A stretch of 64,000 nt of DNA from Ceratothoa steindachneri (GCA_963969495.1 OZ018329.1:144145521-144209520), one strand, 5' to 3'. Shown: positions 11,567 to 23,954, counted from the first letter of the stretch. Notes: generated from the sequence alone by a model not told the origin. A program made the numbers and translations.

Positions 11567-11718
11567 AAGGTCAGTAAGAATAAGTTTATTTAAATATTTA
11601 TTATAGATTCAGATATAGCTAATATCTATCTTTCGTGACAATTTCAAGTGAATGGATTAAATATTTCACAAGTTATGAGGAAATAAACAAACTCTGTTCC
11701 AAATTGCAGCGGCCAAAT
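11567..11718 (+). repeat. Left terminal inverted repeat of the Tc1 element
   Basis: Aligns with the reverse complement of 12708-12888, with several small indels. It starts just after a TA dinucleotide. At about 150 bp it is longer than the 20-50 bp ends of Tc1 itself, as in the long-ended members of the superfamily. Confidence 0.8.
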
Positions 11719-11841
11719 TTTAAGTCACTTAGAAAAAGAATGAAAATGGAACAAGAACGAAAAAGAAACCGTTACTATTAATATTTTGTGACCAACCTTT
11801 TACTATAATGACCTCCGGATATCTGTTACACAGGAACTAAA

Positions 11842-12610
11842 TTACTCTGTTGCAAAATGTTGTGGGAATATTGTTCCACTCGTTTTACCATAATTCCCAC
11901 AGATCATTTGGTTCTTTGGATTCTCTTTCGCGCCCCAACTCCGATAATCTTCCAAACGTTTTCTATAGTGTTGAGATCGGGCCGTCGAGGTAGAGATCAC
12001 TCCCCATACCACTACACTTCCTTCTCTGCCATATTTCACTGTCTTCTTCATACATACACGAGATAACCTTTCGCCACATCTTCGTCGGACGTACATCCCG
12101 ACATTGAAACCAATCACAGTAAACTTCGATTCATCTCTAAAATGATCTTGCGCCCACTGTTCTTTTGCCCAAACACCATGATCGTGAGCGTAAGAAAGAC
12201 GGGCTCCTTGATTCTTCTTGGAGATTAGAGGTATCTTTGCCTGTCCCCGAGAAAGCAATCCAGAACCTCAAAACCTCCGTGAAACTGTTTTACGCGATAC
12301 GTTGACATCGGTGGGGTAGCTTAACTCGCGGGATATTTCAGCAGCACTCTTAAAGTGACATTCTAACCATAAGATGATCCTGTCTTGGTGACGTTGTACG
12401 AGGTCTATCGGTTTTGTGTTTAGCATCTTTCGTTTCTGATGACTTAAAACGAGCTACAAGTCTTTGCACAACATTTCTAGACCTGCTTACAGTAGTTGCT
12501 ATCACAGAACTTGACTTGTCCTATTAGTAAAGGCACAGAATCCTTTGTTCTTAATCATAAGACACCGGTCGTCTCTCACAAACAGCCATATTGACCGTTG
12601 AATGTTCATA
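11842..12610 (-). pseudogene. Internally deleted Tc1 transposase
   Basis: Minus-strand transposase remnant. The 138-codon open part (11842-12258) contains PLISKKNQGARLSYA, the FRDESKF block with the first catalytic Asp, YVRRRCGERL, and KKTVKYG..SVVVWG, all in the usual order. Directly after VVWGVIS the next recognisable block, in a shifted frame (11900-11980), is PDLNTIENVWKIIG with the third acidic residue (Glu). The intervening 60 or so residues that carry the second catalytic Asp (QQDNAPxH) are missing. The deletion joins the two blocks within about 15 bases. Upstream, 12260-12300 reads SRKTVSRRF before a stop, matching the end of the DNA-binding part. The N-terminal paired-like region to 12610 is only faintly visible. 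It cannot be active. Confidence 0.9.
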
Positions 12611-12707
12611 TAATGTATGATCATAAGAAGTAGCTGTTAGCACATCAACAGTCTCATAAACACAAATACCTCGGTTGGTAGCTCATTTTTTCTAAGCGAG
12701 CCTTAAC

Positions 12708-12888
12708 TTTTCGCCGCTTCAATTTGGAAGATAGTTTGTTTACTTCCTCATAACTTACGAAATGTTCAATCTATCCCCTTTAAATTTTCAGGAAAGATAA
12801 ATATTAGATATATCTAAATATGTGTATAATATATAGTCTCAACCTTTTGTTTAACCTCTATAATAAATACTTGTTCTTACCGACCCCC
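12708..12888 (-). repeat. Right terminal inverted repeat of the Tc1 element
   Basis: Reverse complement of the left end at 11567-11718. The outer tip reads TTCTTACCGACCCCC next to TA. It contains a roughly 30-bp AT-rich insertion relative to the left arm. Confidence 0.8.
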
Positions 12889-12974
12889 TATATTATGGCC
12901 GATGCCAAACCTTGCACTTCCCTGACTACCTGCGACTGAAGCCGGTAATCTTGCTCTCACTTCAATGAACCTGC

Positions 12975-13072
12975 TGATGGGGCTTTCAATTAAATCAAGC
13001 CCATGAGGTTATTTTCAATTGAATCAATCTTCTTATGTTGCTTTCAATTGAATAAAGCCAGTGATTCTATTT
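12975..13072. repeat. Three-unit 30-bp tandem repeat
   Basis: The core TTTCAATTGAATCAA (with changes) recurs three times at about 30-bp spacing, followed each time by a variable segment such as GCCCATGAGGTT or TCTTCTTATGTT. Short array with no coding role apparent. Confidence 0.6.
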
Positions 13073-13319
13073 AGATTTTATGTGTTCCTTTGTCACCTGG
13101 AATCCGTAAAATACACAATGTGTGAACCTGCATGGGGTATCTCCGGACCATGAGGCTTGGTATCCTCCTCAATTATTCTGTTGACGAGATACTTCTTCAG
13201 TTCAACTCAGGAGAAGTTAGAGAGCAGCGATCGATGCTGCTTTCTATTTTATTTGTATGAGCTTTACTTGAATTTTCAAGTTCATTTGTCTGATTTCTTT
13301 GGCTTTCGTATAATTTGAA

Positions 13320-15904
13320 CAAGGGTTGGGCAAACTCCGGCCATTTGACTATGTTTAATAAAACATACATTTTTATGATTTTTGTGTTCTTTTTAGGTTT
13401 TATAAAGATAACATTTAAATCGTCTACCATAAATAATTAATCTATAAGTATTTACTACACCTGTATTTGCTAGAAAGTAAATGTAAAATTAAACCTTTAC
13501 CGCATTTACCTTATGAAAACGATATTCATATTTTCACACGAATGGCGATTCGTTGCTCTGAACGAAAATAATTGTAGTAAAATGGTATTTCTTCCTTTAT
13601 TTTCGACGAATCTGTTTGAAAGTTTCAAGAAATACAGAGAAATGATAGCCTTATCAAGGCATATCTCGTACGCTTTGTTCCCCTCTCATTTCCTTGCTAC
13701 ACGGCTGCAAAGTAATACGATGACCATTCTTTGGGCTTTTTTGCTACACTATTTAAATAATCTTTAGCTTTATATTAATTAGTCTGTTGTTATAAAAATT
13801 ATTGCATTATATTCTTTGCAGATAAATGTGCTCAAAAATGAAAAGTATATTCCAAAAAAACAAATCTATTTTAATTAGCCTCGAGTATGCTTTAGGTAGT
13901 TTTGATTTGTGTGAGTTTTGTTATATTCACTTTATAATGAAAAAATCTCATTTAAAATTGTAAATATTGCTTAAAGTCGTTTGAAACGTTGAATAATTAT
14001 TTTAAGGTTTTCTCTTCAATTTTAACTTAGTTGAATATTATTTGGACTGGTATTAACCCCCAAATCACTCCAATGACAAAACGAAAATTCACCAAAGAAG
14101 GAAGATTATTTAATGACAAATGGAGCTTGCAATACTTTCTTGTACCCAATAAAGATAAATGCTTTGTTTACTTTGTGATACTATAATTTCCCTTCTGAAA
14201 TTAAATAAGTCTAAGATTCCTTATGAAAGAAAGAGATGCAAATTATACATATTATAAATTAGAAGAGGAAAAGCGAAAGGTTGCGTTTTGTAAATTAAAG
14301 AAAGAAAAAAAGTGTAAGCAGCAAACATATAAGAAACAATTTCAAAATAAGAATAATGCCATTGAAGGCACCTATAAAGTAGCTCTTTTATTAGAAAAAG
14401 AGGAAAACCATTTAGTGATATTAAGATTATAAAAGATTCAAGGATAGAAATTGTGATTTTCTTACATCCTGAATAGGTACAAAAGTATAAAGAAATTCCT
14501 CTCTCGAGAAAAACAATAAAAAACCGTCACCATAAATTTGAGTGTAACTTAAATGACCAACTTAGTGCAATAATTAAAAAGGAAATATTTTATTCCATAG
14601 CGTTTATAAAGAGAAATGCCGAGAAGAAAAGGTTGATCTTTTTAACCTAATAAGTGTATGCACAGATGGTGCTCCTTCAATGAAAGTTTCTCTTGGAGGA
14701 TTTATTGGCCTGTTAAAAAATGAACGATCCTCTCTAACTTGCTTAAATATTTTTCATTTTATGAAGAATAAGCAAAACCTAGCTGCAAAGTCTAGCGGTT
14801 TAAATTACAAGTTTAATAAAATCATAGCCATTCTAACTTTATTAGAAGCAATTCAACTAGTCATCGTCAGTTTCGTGCCATGGTCAAAAGAGACGATTTA
14901 ACCGAAATTGTAGACTTGCCATATCATATTTAAGTTCGTTCGTTGTCTCAGGGAAGAATCTTGGACAAACTTTTCAATTTGAAAGAACAAAGAGTCAGTT
15001 TTTATAGTGACCATAATATACATATGAATAGATATGTGATGATTTTATCAATAATGTTGCATTTTATGTGATTTAATTACAAAACACAAGGAATTAAATA
15101 AGACTCTTTAGGGTGAAACCAAATCAATTTATGCCATGTGGATAAAATTTCCGGCATTTAGGAAAAAATTTGTATTTTTCAAAAGTATCCTTACTGGCAA
15201 TGAGTTGGCTAAGGCTGAATAATATTTCCCTCAATTGAGAAAAGTATTAATAGAACAAGAGGAACCATGTGCATTATTTCAACTTCAGGAATATGTATCG
15301 GTTCTTGATACATTAATTCAAAATTATGATGAAAGATTGAAATATTTTGAAACTCCTGAGAGATCTTCAAGAGCTAGTTTTCCAACCTCACTTCGTAGAC
15401 ATTTCTACATCACCGTTTGATTTGCAGATGGAGTTGAGAGACCTTTCATAAGATAAGATTAGGAAATCTTAATTTGATATAAAAAAGATTCACATGAAAT
15501 TTGGAAAAGTGAAATTGATTACCCTTGTCTCCGTTATCATGCTCTAAAAATGTTTTCTTGCTTTGCCACTACTTGTTGCTGTGATCATCTTTCTCCTACA
15601 TGACGCAAATGAAAAAAAAAATGAGAATCCAGATCATTGATGTATATTTAGAAGATCAACTCAATTTGAGGACTACCATGCAAGAACTAAATATCAAACT
15701 ACTTCGAAATGATGCGCACCATCAAAACAGTCATTAAAGGTAAGATTAATTGTAAAAAATTTATAGAAAAACTACATTTTCTCTTTCATAAATTAAATAT
15801 CAATCTTCACAAAATAGTTTTTTAAAAAATGCAAGATTTTCTGCCATGTGCTTTAAGAATTTTCCAAATGCGGTCACTTGGTTGAAAACAGTTGCCAACC
15901 CATG
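13320..15904 (+). mobile_element. hAT-family DNA transposon, decayed
   Basis: The left tip at 13320 reads CAAGGGTTGGGCAAACTCCG. The right tip near 15889-15904 reads AGTTGCCAACCCATG, which is its imperfect reverse complement. The left tip closely resembles the CAGGGGTGGGCAAACT ends known from animal hAT (Charlie-like) elements. A hAT transposase remnant lies between them on the plus strand (14075-15737). The adjoining 8-bp flanks do not match, so target duplications have decayed or the ends are slightly misplaced. Length about 2.6 kb. Confidence 0.7.
14075..15737 (+). pseudogene. hAT transposase remnant, ZBED5/GTF2IRD2-like
   Basis: Successive frames, split by frameshifts and stops, follow the order of hAT transposases of the kind related to ZBED5 and GTF2IRD2-repeat proteins. 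14075-14180 reads KEGRLFNDKWSLQYFLVPN and KCFVYF, the N-terminal BED-type region. 14660-14790 reads ISVCTDGAPSM and KNKQNLAAK, matching the CTDGAPSMTG and HRQNLAAK catalytic-core blocks. 14850-14990 reads HRQFRAMVKRDDL and DLPYHI.VRSLSQGRILDKLF, matching the following DLPYHTxVRWLSxGKVL block. 15400-15440 reads PFDLQMELRDL. 15600-15737 reads MRIQIIDVYLEDQLNL, NIKLLRNDAHHQNSH, the C-terminal dimerisation region (hATC) and its typical SH end. At least five frame changes make it a pseudogene. Confidence 0.88.
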
Positions 15905-18900
15905 CATTAAACTTTTCGAAAGGAGTGTTTTATTATTTTTTTTAAAAGTTTTATATCATCTTTCCTATTATTCATTTCTCTAGGACTTCGAGTTGTTCGT
16001 TTTTAACTTCTAAATTTTATAAGGAATAATCCAAAGATTTTCATTTTGTATTTTATATTTACTGTTTTACTCACATATTATGACATGGTCTGAGTATTTA
16101 TTAATATTAGTTAGTTTTTTGGTGCGTGCAACTATTGTAATATTATTTAGAACTGTAGGTAATGTCATGTAATATATCAGTACTTATTTCTCTTACGCTC
16201 GTGTTTGGTTATGTGCTACCTGCAACTTCCATCCTACCATTTTCCTTTTTTAGCCAAAAATACTTGACGATATCATTAGAATCAAAGCTAAGATAGACCT
16301 TCTTAAATTATTTTTAATCAATAAAATATGATCAACATGAGGAAATAAGTTATGTAGTGTTTTTTTGTACATTTAGATGATGATTTTTGTCATGGCATTT
16401 CTTAGTTTGTGCCTCTTCAGCCACTATTTAGTGAATCAAAATTTGATCTAGACATCAGAAGGAGATAGAGCGACACCCAAACCTGTTTCGGCTTCCTAAA
16501 TTCATTACATGGGTTTCGATAGCATTCAAACCAGTTAAATTATACAATACAAGACAAGAATGTGAGTAGTTAGGTAATAGTAGTCCAGCTGTATAAATTA
16601 CCCCTATGACCTTTTTCAAAATGTTTCGGACAAAGATAAGTTAACTATGATTTAATTAGTTAACTTCTATAAATCTGCGAAAAGTTTGGAGTGAATACCG
16701 CTAGGGATTGCTGCGCTGTGTTGCTAGGTAATTATACTTTTCATAACACATTAAGTTGGAAAATTAATTATTGGGATAAAAGTAAAATGTAGTCAAATGT
16801 TAATACGAATATTATTCGTGATAGCGAGGATTATAAGATAAATAAATATATAAAGTTAATTAAGTTAATAATAGGAGAAGTTAGTAATGTTATGAAACAA
16901 AACAGTTTCAAAATGTTTCAAAAGAACTGCTTGAAAATAACGCAATAGCGAAAATCGTTGCACTAAATTTAATTAATTTTATTTGGTAAAGATTCTATCT
17001 AATTTATTTATAATTAAATATTCTGCAAACACCCAATATTTTGTTTAAAAATACTATAGTAATTTCATTCTGGACAAAATTAAGCATAGTGTGAAATGGC
17101 TAAATTGTCGCAAATTTACATTATCCAAAATATTATAAAAGTTATTCTATTTGCGTAGAAATATTTGGAGTCTGAGAGAATATTATCATTCGCTTTTAAC
17201 TCGTTCCTAATTTGAATTAAGTAAGACCTGTGCTATCGATGAAGATATCCAAATGGACCCCTTCTTGTCTACAGAATCCTCCTAAATGCCAAAGAAGGAC
17301 CGTAATATAGATCTTGATAAAGACCTCTTGCCCCATTACCATTCGCGACATAGCTACCATAAAAGAGCAGAATGCGACGGAAATTACTCTAAGTGACAAA
17401 CACTAAGAAGGGGCAATGTCTTGATATTCTGCGTAAAGTAAATCCAGTAAAGGTTTACTGAGAGACTTATATAGGCATAAAAGCTTATTATAAGCCTGTT
17501 GCAAACTCGCTGTTCACATTATCGAGCTGAAATAGTCCTTTCAATAGATTTCAAATGATTTCGGCATTTTTTATGCTTATAAGAACCCCCAAATTCTGCA
17601 CAATCTTCTCAAAAATAACTTTCTCTACGCAATTTCAACGTTGTGAATGTGGACAGAATGGTATGTTATCAATTGGAATTTCACTGTTTTGATTACTTGT
17701 ATTTGTTCAGAGTGCAGCAAGCGCTGACTATCATTTTTGCTTTTTAGACACTCAAATGTGCTCATACTTCTCTGTTTGTTCGCTTCTTTCTTCGTACTCA
17801 TATCTGAGTTCCTTGGAATACTTTGACCTAAATTTCAAGAGGTCAAAATGTAAACTGAAGATTTTAAGTGAACTAATTGGCCTTTGACATTTCCAACTTC
17901 ATATAAAAGAAAAAAATAAACCTCCCTCTAGCCCGGCGAAGCGCAGCATTGACGTGGCATCTATTTCACAAGTAGATGGAAATCCTCTAAAGAGATTTGG
18001 ACCCTTGTCATCTCGATAACTTGCCACAGTTTCCTAATATTTGAAGGCTTCGGATCTTAGATGGGAATTTACCTAGTTACCAGTTACCCTATGCATTAAA
18101 TTCACGATTGGTTTAATAGGCGATGAACGCAGTGGCCACATCATTCTTCAGATATCTCCAAAATACTTCTGGAATCAATTCCCAACAATTTGGGGCAGAT
18201 GACACATTGAACTGTTTTGCTGAAATAATCCATGTTTGAAGTGGTAAATGAAGTACATGAATATAACAAATGGTCACCATGCAAAGCAATGTAGCGGCCA
18301 GCGCTTAATGATGTATTTAGACGGACCAGTTGACCCAACCGATATCAAACACTCTAATCTATACGGACGGTGCCTTGTTAACGACTAGGTTCGATGGCCT
18401 TTTCGCTACATCCAAACCCTCCCATCAGATCGCAACAACTGAGAAAATTACTCAACGGACATCGCCATTTATTGTTTGTCATTCAGATTCAAATTAGTGA
18501 AGTCACGAGCTCTAGAGTAGCGCTTTCTCTACTATTGTGATATAAGCAGGGTATTTTTTTAGGGATTTTGGTCCCCATCCATGTAAATTAAAGAACTCTG
18601 CACTGAAATGGTGCATATGCGAAAGTAGATGCGACTTGAGCCCGTGTTTTTAGTCTGATACAATAGAATATATTAGCCTTACGACGCGGGTCACGATAGT
18701 TAAGGGCTAGTAGACGCTATCGCCCTGTCCTTTCATGAGGCATACTCGGTCCATCCGTGATACCATTGAACGAAGGATGTTGAATATCCTCATAATAACA
18801 GAAATGGAATGTCCCATCTGTCTGATACCCACTCTCATGACCTATTGGAAATCCGAGAATGTTGGTCTCCTTGACACGAACAGCCTTGCCGGTGTTCACA

Positions 18901-21374
18901 CTCGCTCACGAGATCTCAGATAATAAATGATACAGTGCCCTGAATTTTCATGACGTCACGGTAATCTGATGCTGCCCACCATTACCCTTACCTATGTAAT
19001 TTCATCGATAGACTTTGGTCACTTCAATGTACAAGAGATATTCGGATAATCTTATGCTCTAAACTACCTTATAGTACTTCATAATTTGAGTCAAGAGATA
19101 AAAAAGAATTGATGTGGTATTGCTCCAAATTAGATTCTAAGATGAATTTTTAATAAAAAAATAAAAAATATTTTCTTTAAAAAGGGAAATGGTTTAAAAC
19201 AAACGACAAAACAGGTTTTCATTATTTCAAATAAAAATATATTTCTAAAATATTTTGCAACATTTAGAGATAAAAAAATAAATTAAATTGATTTTAAAAT
19301 TCGAAATAGGAATTGAGATCCTTAAAAATCATGAGATGAAGAAAATAAAAAATAAGGTTTAACGAAAGATTTCATAACTTCGTTTATTATATACAAATTT
19401 TTACTTATCTTTAGTCGAAAGGGGTGAAATTTCAAGGGGAGGCATAATAAAAGGGTTAACTTCAATGACATCACCTTCAAAATACCAAATAAACCATTTA
19501 AATTCATGTTTTCGATACCATTGCAATTTGTACGATACATGAAACTTAAATACCCACATACACTAACTCTTAATTGGTATTTTGTGATTATGGGCTTTCT
19601 TGTGGCTACCATTACCATCCTGTATCTCTTCATTACTTTTATTTTCTTCTACTTTATTCTCTATTTTTCTATGCTCTCAAATAAGCCTAATTAAAACATA
19701 CAACATTACATTTGCGATCCTCTATCAATACAGCTGATGTCAAATGTAATAGCTAAGGATAAAGCATGAATTAATTGCCAAACTACAATCTTCACACATT
19801 TAGCTACACAGCGAATCCCCATTGCTTTAATGAAAAATAAATCTAAATGCAAATAATGCTTCACTAACGCAAGTTCACAAACACACCACTATCCAACAAG
19901 CCAATCCCAAATCACAACTCTCCAGCCTAAAAAAAAACAAAAAAAACAATTTCACGACTATAAAATTCCACGACCACTGAAATCCATGACCACACAGCTG
20001 CCCAAAATTGCATTCTGCATTCGAGTAAAAGCAGTAAAAAAGAAAATTAAAGAATTCCCTCTCAATTTCAAGAAAAAATTGAATATTTTATTGTAATTTT
20101 TTTTGCCAAAAATTGAAATCTTTTTCAGAATCACTTTTTATTTCAGTCAAATTTATAGTATTTAGGGAAAAATTGAGGATATAATAATATCGTCTCTCTG
20201 ACAGCATTTGGAGGGCGGGACGGGAGGTTCTCTCTTCTAGCGAAGGCCGAGGGAAGACGGATGACTGACAGAGTTCACGTGAAGAAAGTGATTGATTTGT
20301 CGCTCGAAAGCAACAAGACATTAAAATGCATCGGTGGTAAATATCTTGATAAAAAGTAGTAGCAATAAAACTCTATAACAAGTAGTGCTATTAAAATGGT
20401 CAGCACTAAATAGATCTATTTGTAGCAGAGAGCTGTAGAAAGGATGATTTGGGAAGTAGTGAAGTTAGGCAAAAGGCATATTTTGAGTAGACAATAGAAG
20501 GGATGCTGGGATGTGGGGACCGAAAGGGGAGGCGTAATCCGCAAGTCTCTTGAATCTACCCCTCATGGCAAAAAAAGCGTTCTTCCTGCAAGTGATCTGT
20601 GGTGATAATCCAATGGTGCCATGTAAAATGCTGTGAGACACCCACACAAAAATATGGCTGGGTATAAAAATAAAATAAATAACTAATAAGTTAATTAACA
20701 ATACGAAAGAAAATACAAAAAACACACACCCCAATGGGCCTTAAGACGTTGCAAGGCGCAAAGAAAAGGGAGAAGGGTTTGCAAGGAATCGAAAATTAAG
20801 CCACAGAAGAGAAAATTTCTAAAGAAGCTTTGGCTACTTCATTGCCAATGTTACAAAATGTGCCACAGTTTTTGTTATGGTTGAATTTCGGCAGAACCTC
20901 AAGACCTGAAAGGCTTCAATGGGTTCCTGTTTTTAACTTTAAGGTTTATTTGGACGATTTTCTGTCCACCACCCCTCAACTCCTTCTTGAATCTCAAAAG
21001 GTAAAGATATTAACTGCTTTTTCTTCATCATCTGTTCCTCATCATTTTGCCCTATACATTGCCAACCTTTTCTTTTGTTTATCCATTCTCCCTCTTTCCC
21101 GACCGAGCCATTTATCATAAAAACAGCCTTGTTTGTCCATTATGTTCATGTCAAGTATATTTGTGAGGTCAGACGCGTCATGCAGCCGACATGTTATCAT
21201 TCGGACTTTTAAAATGTGTCAAAAGACAGCCTGAATGTTATTATTCCTCTCGACAGGTTCTCTCTAATTGTTTTGATCTTGTTTTGGGGTTTGGTTTAGG
21301 AAAATAAAATAAATGTTAAAAGTTACATTTTATAATTGTGGTAACTCCGAAGAAGATTAAAAAGGGAAATAAAT
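15905..21374. other. No gene supported
   Basis: Long AT-rich stretch. Short frames at 17217-17399, 18141-18338, 18717-18899 (minus), 19322-19633 (minus), 19506-19694, 20088-20321 (minus), 20465-20734 (minus) and 20830-21120 have no motif I recognise. 17930-18900 and 20180-20330 are less AT-rich than their surroundings and could hold exon-like or old transposon pieces, but I could not show splice structure or homology. No RNA gene was seen. Confidence 0.4.
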
Positions 21375-22760
21375 TTGTACTCTGCTCGGTACATTTTTAG
21401 TGTGCTAGTGTTCGAGAAGCCTCTGGAGGTAAAGTCCAGTTGGCGGCCTTCCGCAGGGGGAAGAGGGGGAAACTGCCATTGGTCTGAATATGGAGTCGTC
21501 CATAAGCAACCCCACAGTAGGGGTGAGTGTGAAACTCCCCTTATCCTAGGTCTAGGAGAGAGATGGAGGGGCCCCTGAGGGCACAGGGAGGAAGGCACCG
21601 CTTTTTTAGTGGCGGAGCTGCCTGAGAGCGGCTCCAAAGATGGCAAACGGGAAGCCACTTCTCCGTATGCTGATGGTGAGAGGGGTGCCATCCACCGTAG
21701 ATGGTTGAACGTGGTACCTACGTCCCTCTCCCACCCTACACCTAAAGAAGGCGAGGCCTAACTTGGGGGCGGATCTCATGCGCCCCCAATTTTACTTTTG
21801 TAGAAGAAAAAAAGAAAATGTCACATGGAAAGTAGATACTCTAACCCCCCCCTCCTCTCCCCGCCTTTGACGTAAGGTTTAAGAGAAAGGTTTAGATAAG
21901 ATTAGAAATTCTAAACTGTGATTATTTATCGGTCCCGGTCCAGCCCTGATGGGCTTTGCCAACTGGGTCCTGGAGCTTGACCCATAAAGGCTGGGTCCGG
22001 CGTAGCCACCTTACCCAAGTCCTGGAGAAAGGTGGGCAGAGTCGACGTCCCAACACATTCAGTACCTAAAACCTGCCTTGGTCGGGGGGGTCTGACCCTT
22101 GCAATAGGGAGGGACCTCACGGTATACACTGGCAATCGGCTATGGCACCATGGATGGAAAAGCAAGTGTGAAAATGGGTAGAATGGTATGTAATAAAGAG
22201 AGGTAGAGAGAGGCGGGACCACTAACGAGGAGGGGGGGGGATCCCCTATTATTACCATACCCTGGCGCTAGGCGATCCCACGGTGGCATTCGGTCCTCAA
22301 AGGCCCCTTGGCTGCCGGACTGAACTCTGTCCAGGTGGCAACGGTGCTCTTGGTAAAAAAGGGCGGGTAGCAAAGGTCGAGGGTAGAGCCGTAAAGATAA
22401 TAATAAATTATCATAATTATTATTAAGTAATAATGATAATATTAATAATAATAAAATAATATATAATTATAATACATAATAAGAAATAATAGTAAATAAA
22501 AATGATAATAAGAATGATGATAAAATAAAATACTACTACTAATAAAAAGGTAAAGAAGTGCTGAGAGAGAGCGAGGGGGAAAGGGCCCCAAGGCCCCATC
22601 AGAGAGTCCGAGTCGACCCATTGACGACGGGGCCTCCCTAATTTGCACTCAGGTCGGGGGAACGTGCAACTCCCCCTGACCCCAGGTGTAACAGGGGGGA
22701 TAGAGACGCTGTTTTGGAAGCATGTGAATAGAGTGTGGGGTGTTTGGAGGTGTGAAAAAG
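21375..22760. repeat. GC-rich, G-run-rich block with related internal modules
   Basis: Compositionally unlike its flanks, with many G or C runs of 5-9. Two modules resemble each other: about 21510-21555 (GTGTGAAACTCCCCTTAT, CCTAGGTCTAGGAGAGA) and about 22658-22705 (ACGTGCAACTCCCCCTGAC, CCCAGGTGTAACAGGGGGG). Between them, 22390-22530 is a simple AATAATAAT-rich stretch. Minus frames at 21323-21691, 21926-22258 and 22423-22806 are proline/serine-rich shadows of the composition. It looks like non-coding retroelement sequence, but the family is not recognised. Confidence 0.45.
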
Positions 22761-23199
22761 AAAGGTGTGGTGAAGGAAGAAAAGGGATCGAACGGACAAA
22801 AGACAATTATAAAAAGAATAAAGTTAAAGAAGGAAAAAAGGAGGTGGATAAAATAGTGTGAAGAAAGATTTAAGGGGGTCTCTCGGTTCCAAGATCCTGT
22901 CTTACCGTTTTAGATGTTCGTCATTATTTGGGGGGGGGGCAAAGGATAGGACTCATAGGACAAGGACAAAAAGGGTGAACTTGACCTAAAGGAAAGGAGA
23001 TATTTTGGCTTTGTTGGGCCGCGGGTTTCATCTCCAATTGGCATCTTCTTGGTGCCAATCTTAGTGTAAGACATTTTAAGGTGGGATCTGATCCCTACGT
23101 GGCTACGGCTTATGGCACCTGTTGCAAAGTCAACCCCATTAACCATTATTAAATTTCCATATATATTTTATTTTAAATCAATAATGACAATTTCCTTTC

Positions 23200-23465
23200 A
23201 GTCAAATGTCATAATTAAATTAAATAAAGGAGTAGTTTCCTTTGTTCAAGTCCATCCCGAAACTAAGGCAATAATCGTAGAGAATCGAACCAAGCAGCTG
23301 CGAGTTAGCTTCGATTTAGTCTTGGAGTCAGGTTCTTGCGGCTTATTTCGAGGGTGTAAAACTCTTAAGCGAATACAGAGCTACATAAGGTGGCCATTAA
23401 GGACCCAAATGTGGAGAAAGAATAGAAGTGTAAGGTCAAGTTTTCAAATTACATCGGTAGGATGA
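23200..23465 (+). pseudogene. Gypsy-class integrase zinc-binding fragment
   Basis: Within a 117-codon open frame (23112-23465) the C-terminal part reads GSCGLFRGCKTLKRIQSYIRWPLRTQMWRK. This follows the spacing of the Gypsy integrase N-terminal domain: xGHxGxxKTxxRIxxxYxWPxMxxDV. The first His is replaced (Gly-Leu-Phe in place of Gly-His-Phe), and the paired Cys residues expected downstream are not clear (SVRSSFQITS), so the HHCC zinc site is broken. The catalytic core that should follow is absent. The N-terminal 40 codons of the frame may be unrelated. It is a short scrap, on the same strand as the Gypsy element 2 kb downstream, but I cannot show it belongs to that copy. Confidence 0.45.
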
Positions 23466-23952
23466 CCAAATTAGGTGTCTTACATTTAGTAGAAGCGTAA
23501 TTACATGCTATTGATTTTAATTCTAATGTTAGGTCAAGAACTAATTATATACTACAGGTGTACGTAAAATATGCATGGACCGGGTTGTTTTCTAGGCCTA
23601 CGGATACAGACTTATTTACGTGTACTCCTGTGATTTCTGAAGGTGCCATCTACTGCAACTTAAAGTCAATTGCACTCCTAATGTACATTCAATGGCACCA
23701 CTTTTTTCATTTTACTCTATACCTTGCTTGCTCTTTCAGTTGAGGTTCTCCTCTCTGCTTCCTACTATATTATATTTATATTTGAAAAATACTATTCAAT
23801 CCAATATTCGTAAATTTTAACTGACGTACTTTCCGCTGATCGACAGTAGACGTTCTCTTCTGTGATTAATAAAAGGTAATTTACACATACAAAAAAATAC
23901 TCGTTGATATTTAAACATATTTACTGACCTGCTATTCTCTAATTTGGAAGGT

Positions 23953-23954
<2 letters not shown>

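Larger units (their letters stand above)
11567..12888 (-). mobile_element. Tc1-type DNA transposon with long inverted ends
   Basis: The two ends align as reverse complements over about 150-180 bp: 11567-11718 on the left, 12708-12888 on the right. Shared stretches include GGTCAGTAAGAA/GGTCGGTAAGAA at the tips, TATTTATTATAGA, AAGTTATGAGGAA and CCAAATTG.AGCGGC. The right arm carries an extra 30-bp or so. Both ends abut TA (11565-11566 and 12889-12890), the target used by this superfamily. The length of about 1.32 kb is usual for Tc1 elements. The transposase runs on the minus strand between the arms. The arm divergence and broken transposase indicate an old, immobile copy. Confidence 0.85.

Noticed and set aside
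22423..22806. 127-codon minus frame with an Ile/Tyr-rich tail
   Set aside because: The tail is the translation of an AATAAT-rich simple repeat, and the rest is compositional.
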